64,000 bases of DNA from Apostichopus japonicus (taxonomy: Eukaryota; Echinodermata; Holothuroidea; Aspidochirotida; Stichopodidae). Every line of letters starts with the position of its first letter. The stretch's first letter is position 1. The notes beneath the pieces were generated by a model, which was not told the DNA's origin, searched no databases, and saw only the letters and a program-made list of their open reading frames with translations. The translations under genes and the position numbers were made by a program. The stretch lies in contig NC_092576.1 in the NCBI RefSeq assembly GCF_037975245.1, forward strand, positions 28,197,611 to 28,261,610, in the 5' to 3' direction. Positions 52,221 through 64,000 of this stretch are shown here, one piece after another.

Positions 52221-52332
52221 CTTCGATTGAAAAAAGGACGTTCAACAACCATATATTTTATAACGCCTGGGATGCATTTGTAAACAGGTCTGAGAAACAG
52301 CTCATATACGTTGCTAAGGTGCTTGTGATTGT

Positions 52333-52363
52333 GGAGGGGAGGGGGAGGGGGTGGGGTGGAGGA
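52333..52363 (+). other. Potential G-quadruplex
   Basis: Four runs of four or five G separated by single bases (GGGGAGGGGGAGGGGG then TGGGG). It lies just upstream of the membrane exon on the template strand. The P1 counterpart near 36790 has lost the pattern. Confidence 0.5.
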
Positions 52364-55300
52364 TCGGATTTTCCACTGGGAGGATTCGTTGGGATAGTTG
52401 CCATACCGGAAGTTTGACATTTGCAGCTGCAAAACACGAGTCAATGCGCTGTACCTGCAATACTGGTTCCTTAATTAGTAATACGCTAAGGTGCTTAACC
52501 TAACACCAAATAACCATATTCAACTTTAATATGGGTGGTGCAAAGAGATAGAAACAAGGTTTCGATTTTTCCAAGTTCGAATTTCCTGAAAACTTGTAAC
52601 AATGGTAAGCCCAAAATCAAAACTGTTAGAAATAGCCTACCATTATTGACTTATAAATCAGAATTATCCTCCAATCAGATGCAATTATTTTAGAGATGTT
52701 GCATTGATACTTTTTTTTTGTAACTTTCATGTTTTTGAACACCGAGTTTCCGTCTTTTGAAGCTCCCGGCCAATTATTGGGGGTAAAACTGCTTCACATT
52801 TGTGCTAACTGTAGGATACCAAATCATTGACAAGTAGTCGTACAACTTTCATAGAGTTTTCCTCCTACTGCATGCTCAGTGACCTGCTAAGACAGTATGA
52901 TCTTTCCTTGGAAAAATTAAATGCTTTTAAATTTAACTTGACGGAATAAATCTAGCGAGGATCTAGTGGGATTAATCTTAGTAGGCGAAGCTACGCGAAA
53001 TACAACTCTGGCCCAAGTTAGGTTATTATTCCTGCGTTGAGTAAAGTCTGGAGACTCCCCATAGCGTTGATGCAAATGTGATTTGGAAATTTAAAGTCTT
53101 TAACTTTAAAGGTGTAGTTCTTTTACCAAACGGTAGACGATTGGACACATTTCAACAAATTTCAATATACCCATGAAGCAAATTGTGCATCGATAATAAT
53201 GTGGAAACTCAAACAGTTAAAACGAAACACATTGCTCACTATTTAACATGTTTCACTAAATGCAGTTGTTTTGTCTGTCCTTTTATAAATTATGAATTTG
53301 GACCGTGAACTGTTGCACCAGTGTCAATAGTGCCAATGTCAACAATGTCTGATAATAAATCAGTTTATAGATCTTAAATTTTTCATATCATACTGAGATG
53401 GACGGTTCGCCAAATGTCAATATTATATGATAATGACTTATTTTTTATAACCACTTATTTCGTTATTATACTAGTACGGTATGCATACTATTATTAGTGG
53501 TGAACTTTGGACTGTGGACCTTTCTCTCGAGTGTCAGTAGTTTCGATTTAATGGTATAAGATTACAATAGACTCAGCAATGTATTGACAAAACTATATGA
53601 TATTATTCAATGGTTAGTACAGTCAGTCACACACAACTTAGGCAACACCTACTAAATATTTATAATTTCACAGTAAAGTAATATTGATATTCAGGTCAAA
53701 TGCTCAACTGGAAGCTTTTTTTTTTAAAAGTAACAAATTATATTCATATTTAGGTCTTTAATTTTGAAAACAAATCTTTACAACTTTCTAACATTGCAAC
53801 AAATGTCTGCTAACAAGGATCATTAAGCAAAGGAAAAGAGAGGAAAAAATGACACCGGTGTCCAATCCACGTCTTCTATTTTACACTCAAACAAATGCAT
53901 TACCAGTTCAAAAATATTGCCAATCTAACAAATTTCTCACATGGACGCTTAAATGAGCCTCTGCAGTGTTGCTGCTCTTGTTCTAGGTAGCTCTGGTAAG
54001 CAATTGCGTCTCCCTTCCCGCAAATACGAGGAGTGTTTGAATATGTCTGCCTGGTTTGTGCAATTCATGTTTGGTATGTCCAAAATATGATGAAATGTGG
54101 AAGAAAATACGATCGAACATTTTTCATATCATACTGTGATTAACGGTGCACGAAATACAATGATTCTACTCAAAGGGCCACTATTTTTCAAACCTTAAAA
54201 ACTGTGTCTCTTACTTCCTCTGTAACAGCTCCCTGTCTATCCGTCATACCGTTATCATAACAGAGACCAGATACCACATAACAGCTCTACGGCCATGATA
54301 TGCATGGGCGGCGGTGAACAGGCCGTTTAGGTCGAAAACGAACTGGGTTGCTCCAATCGGCAAGAGAAGACCCCCCCCTCCGGAAAAAGGGGCTTACACC
54401 CAGTTTCGAGCTACCACGATGACTGTATTATCTACGTAAATTTGTTATTAAGAACGCATTAACTGCTTTCGTCATTTATTTTATAGTGGGACTGCTAACA
54501 CTTTCAAAACTACACGGTAAGTTAGCAACATTGAACCACGTCTGTGAAATCGCATTATTACAGTGCGTTTGAATGGTCGGATTTTTCTAAGTTATTTGGG
54601 ATCAACGAGATATGACTCCGGCCTAGCAACACTACTTCCTGTCCCATGTCATTTTTATGGACTTATTATAGTTTGGTACTTACCCAAATGGTTTTTATCA
54701 ATGTTAATACACGATAATGCAAGATATTTATTAAGTACATTTACTACGTATGGGTCTCTAGAACTCCTCTTTCTCAGAACAAAAGGTAATACTGGAAATT
54801 ATTAAGACTTCTCATGATTTCTGCTCGTTGACCTATACCAGTGCTTACATATATGTCTCTTTATTGTGTTGTTAAGTATGACGTTAACATTAACTAAAGT
54901 GAAACTAAATTGGTCGGCATCTGAATAGTCGCTAGACTCTATCGTTGTGCACTATTCGTCTCATTGCGACCTGTACCGTAGTGAATAGGTCTTATTGCGC
55001 ATATAAACAACCGTACACATAGTCCATATATAACATATACAGTTCATGCATGTCATCTAGTACAATGTTTACTTCTGGTTGAATTGCTAGCAAAAGCGTT
55101 CGATAAAACTATGAAATATGTTAGTTAATTAGACAAACAATATTCCCTACTTTTTCCTAGGCTAACTCTTAATCATTTAAAACTCCGGTACGTCGGTCAA
55201 TTAAAACTACAATTGCGCCGTTTTAACCGTGTGATCCTATCATTACACTATGATAGACAAAGGAGCTGCTACTAAAATCAGCTAACCAAATTGGCATGCA

Positions 55301-57488
55301 ATCCATTTGATGTTAACAATCGTCATGGAATATTTGATTGGTCTGGAATACATTAAGTAGTTAGATAATACTTACCTTTTTGCCAAGATGTGCACACATT
55401 TATAGTTTACCAATTCCGGGTGGTATGAATGGACAACAGTTACGTTAGTGAAGATTCTGTTGAAGCAAAATTCTGCAACTGCCTCAGTAAACGACACTTC
55501 CTCATCATTATAATTAGACTCCGCCCACAAGCTCGTCGGACGAATCGCAAAAGCGTTAAAATGGAGGCGAAAACAAATCCTTTTTGGGCTAATACTAAAT
55601 TATTTTAGTACGCAAACAATAATTTAGTTCCAGTTTAGTCGAAGAGACAGTAATTTAGAGAAATGTGAGAAGTAAGCACATTCTCAATGACCATAAACGC
55701 GATGCATAAAAGCTCATGAACGTACACGTCACCGTGGAAACAATAACGATGGACTTTCCATGTAGTTCACGTTAGACGTGAACCATATTTTAACTTCACT
55801 CTTCCCATGAACATGCAGCTACATGAGAAAGAATGGTTGTTAGAAATGTTCACACATTTGTTAACTCATTTTGTGTAGCAATTCTTCAATTAAAATTAAT
55901 TAATGGTTAAAAAACTGCCTCAACTTCTGGTCATATTCCGTAAGATTAGTTGTTACTATAGGCCAGTATACAAACTGTGCCGTACGATATCTTGTGAAAT
56001 ATGTCGACATATTGGGTATTTCTTCATTTGTTGTTGCAATTAATCGTGTTTCCAGATTCTCGTCAGTATATGCAATATTAGTCGAATCCACGAAATATAA
56101 AGCTTTGAGTGTGTCTCAGTCTCGCTGCCAAAAAGTAAGGCTTCCAGTTACAACTCCACCGGAGCAGATACACAAGCGAACAGAGCAACACGAAAAAAAA
56201 GCGCCGATAAATTCCATATACCAGTTTCAAAAGTTAAAACTGGGAAAACTTTCAGCGTTTCAGTACAATATAACATGACGACAATACATAACGTACGTAT
56301 GTTTTAGTGTGCCTAGTGTCGTGTCGTTGGTTATGCTAAAGAGAACTAAGTCACGCAAAGCCTATTGTGTAACAGTGTTCAACCTCTCTTTTGTAACATG
56401 ATCTTTTTTCCCTGCACATATGGGGTAAATCACGTCTGAAGATACACAATTGTGTACGTACATTAGAAAAAAGAGGCAATTGTGGCTAATAACTTTAGGC
56501 ATATATATATAAAAGAATAGGGAAACTACTTTTCGAGGACATCTGCGTAGCTTATATTGCTATGAGTGTTTGCCTGCAGACGGTGGGAAACCCCTTACAA
56601 AATTATTCCAAACCTGTGAGGTTTTTCTTCCGTTTGATGAATTAGACATGAAGAAACTTAAATTGACGTTTTCTGAAGTGTTTTTGCTACCTCCTACTAC
56701 ACAATTTGTTGGCATTTCGATAATAATAGTATGACAGAGTGTCATATCGTCCAAGTGTTAGTGCTGAAGTGAACAGCTTGATCGAAAGTTTTCCTCAACC
56801 GACTCCGCAAAAGTACGTCACGGGGTGACCTGCAGTCACGTGAGCGCTTATGAATTTTTGCGAAAAGAGCAAAAAAAAAGTGCTAGTTTTTATCAAGTTT
56901 TACCGACTCATATCAGAAAAAAATACAATGTGTCATACATCAATGGAAGGGTACACGTATAAAGTTTCAATGTAACATACATTTTTAAGGATTAGAGAAT
57001 GTCGAAAAACCACCAGCTATGCATTTTAAACATCAAAACATAACTGATGGTCTTTCTTAATCGAGGCCCTCTGTTCCAATTCCAAGATTTAGTTGAGCTT
57101 TCAATGCTAAATAGGTGCTCCGAGGTCGGCTAATGTGCTTCCCTGTCCATCGAAGTCCATACCCCTGTAATGTAGATAGTTTCGACTGGGCATAACTCTG
57201 ACAAAATTGTGAAGATGATTGAAATCAGAGGAAGAAACATTTTTGGTCCGGTTTTGAAAATCCGGATTAGTTCATCTTAGTAACCATGGTTTCTCGAGAT
57301 TACCTGTAGAAGACTGACTAATATATTTACCGCCGTCTCCAAACCTATCAACAGCTGGGAACCTTCTGCCACAATCTTGTGTTCTTCTCACAGGCTTATA
57401 TCACTGGGGATTTCTTAAGTAGTTTCCCAAAACAATCGATGTAATTTAATACGTTATCAAACATCATAATGCTTCTCTTTCTTATCTT

Positions 57489-57665
57489 TTACGTATATTT
57501 TTTGGTGCCCAGACATGCTGCTTCAATAAGCTGGAAATCAATCTTATGGAATGATTTCACCTCGTCACCAGCCATGTCATATTCATTTATAATGTTGCAT
57601 ATCAATATGAAAATCTCATTTTCCAGCGGAAGTACATCGTGAGGTTGCTTAGTGCCGACTATTGT
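57489..57665 (-). pseudogene. Decayed NHL-propeller fragment in Q3
   Basis: Practically the same as the Q1 fragment at 3169-3345, with KQPHDVLPLENEIFI and YDMAGDEVKSFH followed by a stop. It was duplicated with Q and not independently retained. Confidence 0.65.
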
Positions 57666-57894
57666 TTTTGTTCAGACTGGAGCAGTATGGTCATATTGGA
57701 GCGTCGCGTCGATATTACGACGTACAGTAAGAATTATAAGAAGTTGAAAAGAGAAAGCAAAGACGTCTTCTAGAAACGTAATCCTCTTTGAGCTTTTCTC
57801 CAGCAAAGTATCACATTTCTGAGGAGGGAAACTAATTTAAGAAAAATTGAGCAACGAATGTTTTAGAAGCGGTTCCGCACGCAACCATAAAGGT

Positions 57895-57978
57895 ATTTCA
57901 ACTATACCTTTAATCTGATGACTTGTTTCCTTCTATAAATGTTAGGCCCAGTCATCAGATTAAAGGTATAGTTGAAAT
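57895..57978. repeat. 28 bp perfect inverted repeat (Q3)
   Basis: Identical arms and loop to the Q1 foldback at 3575-3658, although a base just outside it (57890 region) differs between the copies. Confidence 0.85.
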
Positions 57979-60900
57979 GGTTTGTGAAAAAAATTACACT
58001 ATACCTCGTGTGTGGCTCTCCATGTTACAGCTTTAACTCAGTTTGGATTCCAATATCATTTAAAAAACCATTTTATGTGCAAAACTCACAACGAAAGTTT
58101 AGACGGTCAGTGCTCCAACCCCACCTCTTAATTGTAGGTTTCACTCTTCTCATGCCGCCAACTTTAACCTCACGATATTTTATTTATTAAGTGTTTCTTC
58201 ATGTTAGAAATATGGAAGTGCTGGTGGTTGTAGCACATGAGTGATCGAATGCCCCTTTCAATCAGCAGCAGTTATCAAACTGGTTCGATGTTGTCCTCTT
58301 GTAACGTAACACTGGTTGTAAATCCATATGTAACATATGCAGAGGGTTGCTCACATTAATTGGTGTTGTGCCCGTATACATTTCAAAATTGGTAAATTAT
58401 GTATGGGACCAAAACTACTCTCAAGAATAGTTTTCATGGCCACGAGTCTACATTCAACACTTTGGAAACTGAAACTCCAATTGGGCAAAATTTCAACCTT
58501 CCTAACCACACTACGTCGGATATGATCATTGAATGTATTGAATTTGTAGGTAACTACCCAATTTATATGGCTTCGTCAGTTTGTACTGTGAATGAAAGAC
58601 AATCGTTAATCAGTATTAACTGAATTCTGTTCTATATATGAGTGTATATTAAATCACATTAGAGGTTTGCAAGTGATGTAACTCGTTGATTACTGTGTGT
58701 GCTGGTTGGTTTGTCTGGGGGAACAATCTGATTATGAGATTTGGAACTTGAAAACTATGAACAGAACAATTAAAAATGAAAATTAACAGGAAAGAGGTGG
58801 AGTTGGAAGTACAATCCCTTATGTTGTAGTGGCCTTTTTAGGCAATGATTGGCTTATCGGTAATGCTTCTTAGAAGACACTCAGGTGTGTGCAGGGTGAT
58901 TGATGGTAGTTGTTAGTAATTTGGCCAAAAGGAGTCAGAATTGGGATGAAAAATGACAACAAGGGAAATCTTCTTTTTCTTCTACGGAAAAACAAAATTC
59001 CTCAAACGTTAGTCTTTTATTACAAAAAAATGGCAAAATCATAATTATACCTTCCTTACATGTCATGCTGACGGTAACACACTGCACTAACCAATCAAAG
59101 CAGCATCAATATCTAATATACATACTAAGGCTAAATCGAAAGGAAGTAATACTCTTTCGAAATGGCATTTGGTAATGTGCAAACACATCATCTAGCATTA
59201 TACTAGACTGACGAAAACAAAGATAAACGATGACTTTTATATCAGCATTTTGGAATTCTAACTTTGAACATGCGAATATTTCACAGTCACGAGAATCTTA
59301 AATCATTGTCAATATTATACTACATCTTTCCTTAACAAAGTACATAGTGATATGTTTACACTTATAGTCATATGTAACTCCCGGGGGACTCCGGACGAGA
59401 CTCTAGTATTACTTCGAAAGGTTAAAACATGGACAGTAATTATTGTATCACATGCTACACTACTACAAGAATCTTATGAACAAGCTAATGTGATGAACGC
59501 GGGCAAATAATGTAGGCAGGGATTGACTTCTTTTATCTCCCACCGCTTGTTCTGGTGGCCAGGTTGTTTATTTCTTTTACCCTCACTCAGCATGTTGTAA
59601 CACAGTAATAAAAGAAAAGGACGACGGAGCAACCTTCATGTGGTTTTTCTGAAAGATATTGAAGGAAGGAAACGAAACATAAAAATACGACTCTCTTAAT
59701 TATGTACCAGACTGACTATACTATCTGGGACCTATTTAGGCTAGTTTCTACACTGAACTAAGCAACCAAAACAAAAATGGATTTGGGAATAACACTGGAC
59801 TTGATCTGACTCAACACATACTAGTCATGTAATCGATTAAGAGACTGCGGCATTTAAATCTTGGTACGTCTGCCTTACAACCTCTCTGTCTATTTCTGGG
59901 CAGCCATTTCACCCATAAAATAATAACACAATTAATCTTGTTAGTCTCAGCTCAACCAGTTCTCCTTAAACAGAACGTGTATAACAAAAGACAGGGTTTT
60001 AAATAAATTAATAACAAAACGTTACACAGAATCAGTCAGGTGACTTGCCTACTACACCCTGTTCTTCAACGATAGCATGAACGCAATCATCTTGTTTGAT
60101 ACAAGCGGGCGCTCTCTCAGAATATAGTAAGATATACGTTTCACACACTATACAGTATACCGCAAAGCACGCTTAGCTTATACAATGAAACACGATACCA
60201 TTGATTGCAACAGTAACAAGGTATATGAGCTTATAATAATATGAGAAAAACAATGGGTTCCTGAGTGCGGTCCTTAAATTCACTCAAAGATCACATGGTT
60301 TCCAAAAGTGATGTCCCCTAAGACAACTTTTTGGCCCACTCTTTCAAATATGCAAGTTATTTTTGGAAAATATACTTAGTTTCTAAGTTGTTAAATTAAA
60401 ATATCTTTCAATGTAAATATGCAAGTTGCATATGTTGGCGTAATAGTTTGTCATTTCTTTTGTCAATCATACGACATTGCTAGGTTATTAAATAGCCAAA
60501 CGATAGTACAATGTAAATATACAAGTATGCATATTGTAGCATGTAGCTTTATCCTGTGTGACAAGTTTCACAGTACGTGCTGTAGCGAATCAGAACACAC
60601 GTTAATATATCTTATCACCTGCTCACTGCTGATCTATTTTATCAGTTAACACATTAGTAACTGTATCGAATACGATAATCGGGTGATGGACCGTATTGCA
60701 CCTGCTCTTCTATTTTGTGACATTTTTGTCTATATGTCACTGTTTAAAGAGTGGTGCCCCAAAGTGGAGTTCACTGGCCCGTGGGAACCGTTGATGGTAC
60801 GCTAAGGGAGTGCGGCTTGGGGGGGGGTGGTGGTAGGGGGGTGCCAAAACTGATAACAGTTCGTCTCTGATAAGAGAATGATTCGAAACGGGCGATAGGG

Positions 60901-61149
60901 CAATAGGTGCGCCTTCACATACAACGGGATCTGCGCTTCGCAGGAGAAAGCCCTGCCACGACTTCACGGGAGAGCCCTGAGTGATAACATACTGTATCAG
61001 AAAAGAGTCTCTTGATTTTTGGGTTTTTTTTCCTGAAGGAAACACTTGGAGGAGATTGATATAGACTCGAATTGGTTATGCCACTATAATTTTTCTTTTA
61101 AAATCCAAAATGATACTGTTTGTAGTCGTCAAGAACACCAAAAGTATAT

Positions 61150-61838
61150 GCAATTATCATTTTAGGTTCGCAAAGATGTGTTTCAGAGATTTCATTGCAC
61201 AATGTGATATACAAATATGGGTCATGCTTTGTATGCGGTAACCCAGCCAAAAACAACAGTTAGGCTCCACATGGGCCTTATGTGGGCATTTTTTGGGCCT
61301 AAAATGGGCTAGCCATTTAGGACCCAGTCATCTTTGGCCATGTTGCTCAACTGGCCAAAGTTGACCTAACCAAACAGGGCCCATACAGAGCCCATATGGG
61401 CCCTAAGTGGGGTAACCAGATGCAACCCACATAAACCCACATTGCAACCAGCTTGAACTGACCAGACGGGCCCATACAGAGCCCATCTAGGGACCACAGA
61501 ACCCATATGGGCCCACAAAGGGCCCATGCGGGATATCCAGAAGTAACTCATATGTGGGCAACTTTTTGGGGCCCAAAAATGGGCTGACCATTTTGAACCC
61601 AGTCAGTTTTGGCCAGGTTGCCCAACTGGCCCGAGATGACCTTACCAAACACGGCCCAAACAGAGCCCATATGGGGTCTAAGAAAGTAACCCATAAGGAA
61701 TCTACATCTTTAGCAAGCTGGTTAACCAAGTGGGACTAAAGCAGAGCCCTCACAATTTCCATTTGGTACAAATGTGGGTCCGAAGCTAGCTTTAATCGGG
61801 TCCATTCTGGGCACAACATGGGACTTCAAGCAGCTCAA
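61150..61838. repeat. GGGCCCATAT-rich interspersed repeat (Q3)
   Basis: Counterpart of 6830-7520 with a few substitutions. The open frames over it are repeat artefacts. Confidence 0.75.
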
Positions 61839-62169
61839 AACCATTTTTAAAAATGTGTGAAAATTTTGGTTTTGTCTATAGTAATTGCTAAGGTCAAAAT
61901 TGATCAATTGCAAAAATTGATCGCTAAGGTTTGAGCGACTTGTATATATACTTGCTGTAGGAAACTCAAGGAGTATAACTCAAATACACTATAACACAGA
62001 AGAAAATCAGTTTTTGTTTAAACCTTTTGTATTCATAAGAAGCAGTACAAACACTTTACACTTTACAACATTGAAGGCCCTCCTTTGTCAGTGTTGGAAC
62101 AAAACTTTTCAACCATTTTCTACAACAGTGCCAAAAAAAGTTTTGTGGCTCTTGGTTTTCTTTTTTTGG

Positions 62170-62206
62170 AACTGGCAACAGGGCTCTCCGAGCCCTGTTG
62201 CCAGTT
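62170..62206. repeat. 17 bp stem, 3 nt loop hairpin (Q3)
   Basis: Same sequence as 7919-7955. The adjoining 67-base tandem duplicate seen in Q1 is absent here. Confidence 0.85.
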
Positions 62207-62773
62207 CTGTCTCTTTATCCAAGAAACCACTTTGAGCCGCACTTCTCTATCTCCTGCTTATTTGAACTGGCAGTCTCTGCGTTTCTCTTGATTGCATCTG
62301 ATAAATAAAATAAACATATATATATAAATATAATATCAAATCAAATCAAGAACCCATACTGTAAAAGGATAGTCCGTACTTTCTTCATCGAGAGTGATAA
62401 GGAATGTAATTCAAATCTTGATAAGGGTATGCATGAAATGTACTAAATGAATGTGAAAATGAGATATAAAAAATATCAAAGTCTTCGAAAGTATAGCTGA
62501 AAATTATTTGAATGGTTGGGAATATTTTGGAAATCAATATAAGATTCACACTCATTTTTTCAAAACAAATGTTTTGAATTTGAGTCAGTTGCACTCCCAT
62601 TTTAAACTAATGGTCAATCTTAGTATTGCCTGTTTAGCAATTTTGCTTGCAGGTTTGCATCGGCAGCGGCACACATAAGCCATGTGGATTTGAATCAAGA
62701 AGAAGAAATGCGAATTTGGAGTTTCTTTTATATAACATACTCTAAATTAATTTATAGCTCTAAGGCATGAATA

Positions 62774-63136
62774 TTGTTTTTCCCGGTCAAAGTCTACAAC
62801 AACGCTTCCAACGTGGCTGCATACATGAATTTTCCAAATTTTATTGGTATCTCTGATCACAGTGGATTCGGTCTGGCTTGTCCTACGTGCTACATTATCG
62901 TCATGAGAAGGGTCAACCGGACAGGCTTATCGTCCCCGGCTCTAAAAAGTAATGAAATATACTTTTATTTAGTGGAGCTGATTCCTCTCAAATTGACCTT
63001 CATGACATATCCAAATGTATTTCAGGTCTGTGGAGAACAAGTTACATTGGTATTCACTGTCAATCTAGTGCAACAACAGAAGACAATTTGCACAAATCTG
63101 ACTCATCGGGATTTGTTAACCACATTGCTTTTGTAG
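62774..63136 (+). other. Open frame of unknown status in Q3
   Basis: Paralogue of 8523-8885 with two amino-acid differences. It has the same weak case: no ATG at its start, no domain, and no splice support. Confidence 0.15.
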
Positions 63137-64000
63137 CAATGCATGCACAATAGCCTAAAAGAATTCCTTCTGAAATATCTATTCACTGTTCAACCCCAAA
63201 ACAATTCCACTCCAGTTAACGGTTGTGCATCTACGTTGTTACAATTTTAGTTAGAGTTGTAGGGAGGAAAGCACATTGCATATAAAAAAAATCACATTTT
63301 CGCTTTGCAAATAAAAACAATGACAAATTACCATACTGTCTATAATTGGTTGGAAGCACTGGCTCCTCTGGTTACTATAGTAGATATCCCATGGAAGATT
63401 GAGGAATATGTCTTTCTGCTGTTTTCTCATTTAACTCCATTGACACTTCCCACACAGATCCAAAGTATTTATCTGTGATTGCAGTAGCCATTATTAAGGA
63501 GAGATAACGTACGGAAAGTGGAGCTGAGGATGACAGTGATGCTGTGCCAAGTAAAAATTACATTATTTAAATTAATTATTATTAAATTTGTTTTTGTTTA
63601 AATTAAGAGAATTTTAACAATGTAGTCAAACTTTTTATATGTCAATTAGGTATTTGGCGCCATACAATATTGTACCTTGTTCTGCACATGTAACATCATG
63701 ATTGATACTGTTTTCGCCTGAAAATAGTGTTTACATCAAGTACAAACTTTGGCCCTGGGTACTGAAACAGTCTGGGTCATCATAACATTAGTATTTAAGA
63801 ACCATCGTGTAACCATGCATGAACCGATTCCAATCTAAAGCATATGATTATTCGTTGAATGAAACTGTAAAAGTACCGGTAACAGCTAGTTCCTTTAGTA
63901 CACCGCAGAAAGACGTTTGTGTTGCTACAGGGATACCACAGGGATATGATGCGCAGTACTTGGACCTGTATAATATATGTTATAATGTCATCCCAAAGTC

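Larger units (their letters stand above)
45261..54338 (+). repeat. P2: right copy of the P block
   Basis: Direct copy of P1 without the LINE. It is distinguished by a 634 bp TTAA-flanked insertion, about 250 extra bases at 53800-54060, and a better preserved NHL gene. The TA-rich microsatellite at 46370-46520 matches that of P1. The intervals 45261-47588, 48231-49008 and 52221-54338 contain no other gene I can support. Confidence 0.9.
54339..64000 (+). repeat. Q3: right copy of 9.7 kb segmental duplication
   Basis: Near-identical copy of 1-9749, in the same order and orientation, continuing from P2 without a break. It ends only because the window ends, at the point where Q1 passes into the fucosyltransferase array. 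Internal landmarks are repeated: the foldback, the GGGCCCATAT repeat and the GC hairpin. I see no additional gene. Confidence 0.95.

Overview
This window is AT-rich metazoan nuclear DNA. The genes have spliced exons with GT..AG junctions, and there are LINE, SINE and MITE insertions and long simple repeats. No operons, CRISPR arrays or rRNA genes are visible. The two recognisable gene families are an intronless GT10 alpha-1,3-fucosyltransferase and a transmembrane/coiled-coil protein ending in an NHL-type beta-propeller. Together with the L2/CR1-like retrotransposon they fit a marine invertebrate, possibly an echinoderm such as a sea cucumber. The organism cannot be fixed from the sequence alone.

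Most of the window is layered duplication. A large unit, P followed by Q, occurs at least twice, and part of a third copy is cut by the window start. Q1 is 1-9760. P1 is 30535-42246 and Q2, truncated, is 42247-45258. P2 is 45261-54338 and Q3 is 54339-64000. Q1 and Q3 are nearly identical over 9.7 kb, while Q2 is clearly more diverged. After Q1 comes a nested tandem array of fucosyltransferase units: a remnant plus unit A (about 9570-12925), unit B (16045-20940) and unit C (20941-26150). Only unit B has an intact gene (455 codons). Unit A lost its promoter-proximal half. Unit C has a nonsense codon and a frameshift. Units A and B are separated by a 3.1 kb block bounded by two CCAGATAT-rich minisatellites. 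A low-information spacer (26.5-30.5 kb) leads to P1.

Each P block carries a minus-strand NHL-propeller gene. The P2 copy looks usable (exons at 52220-51909, 51400-51225 and 49892-49009, with part of the structure unresolved). The P1 copy carries a frameshift and two nonsense codons. Each Q block also holds a short decayed fragment of the same gene family. Paralogous copies show several insertions against their empty sites: a 5'-truncated L2/CR1-like LINE with a 908 bp pure ATCT tail in P1, a 634 bp TTAA-flanked inverted-repeat element in P2, and a 423 bp retroposon-like insert with an 11 bp target duplication in fucosyltransferase unit C.

The apparent biology is birth and death of lineage-expanded glycosylation and propeller-protein genes by tandem duplication and transposition. 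I did not find evidence of a novel multi-gene system. The most unusual content is the nested duplication architecture, the foldback hairpins conserved between copies, and the NHL gene's unusual domain order.
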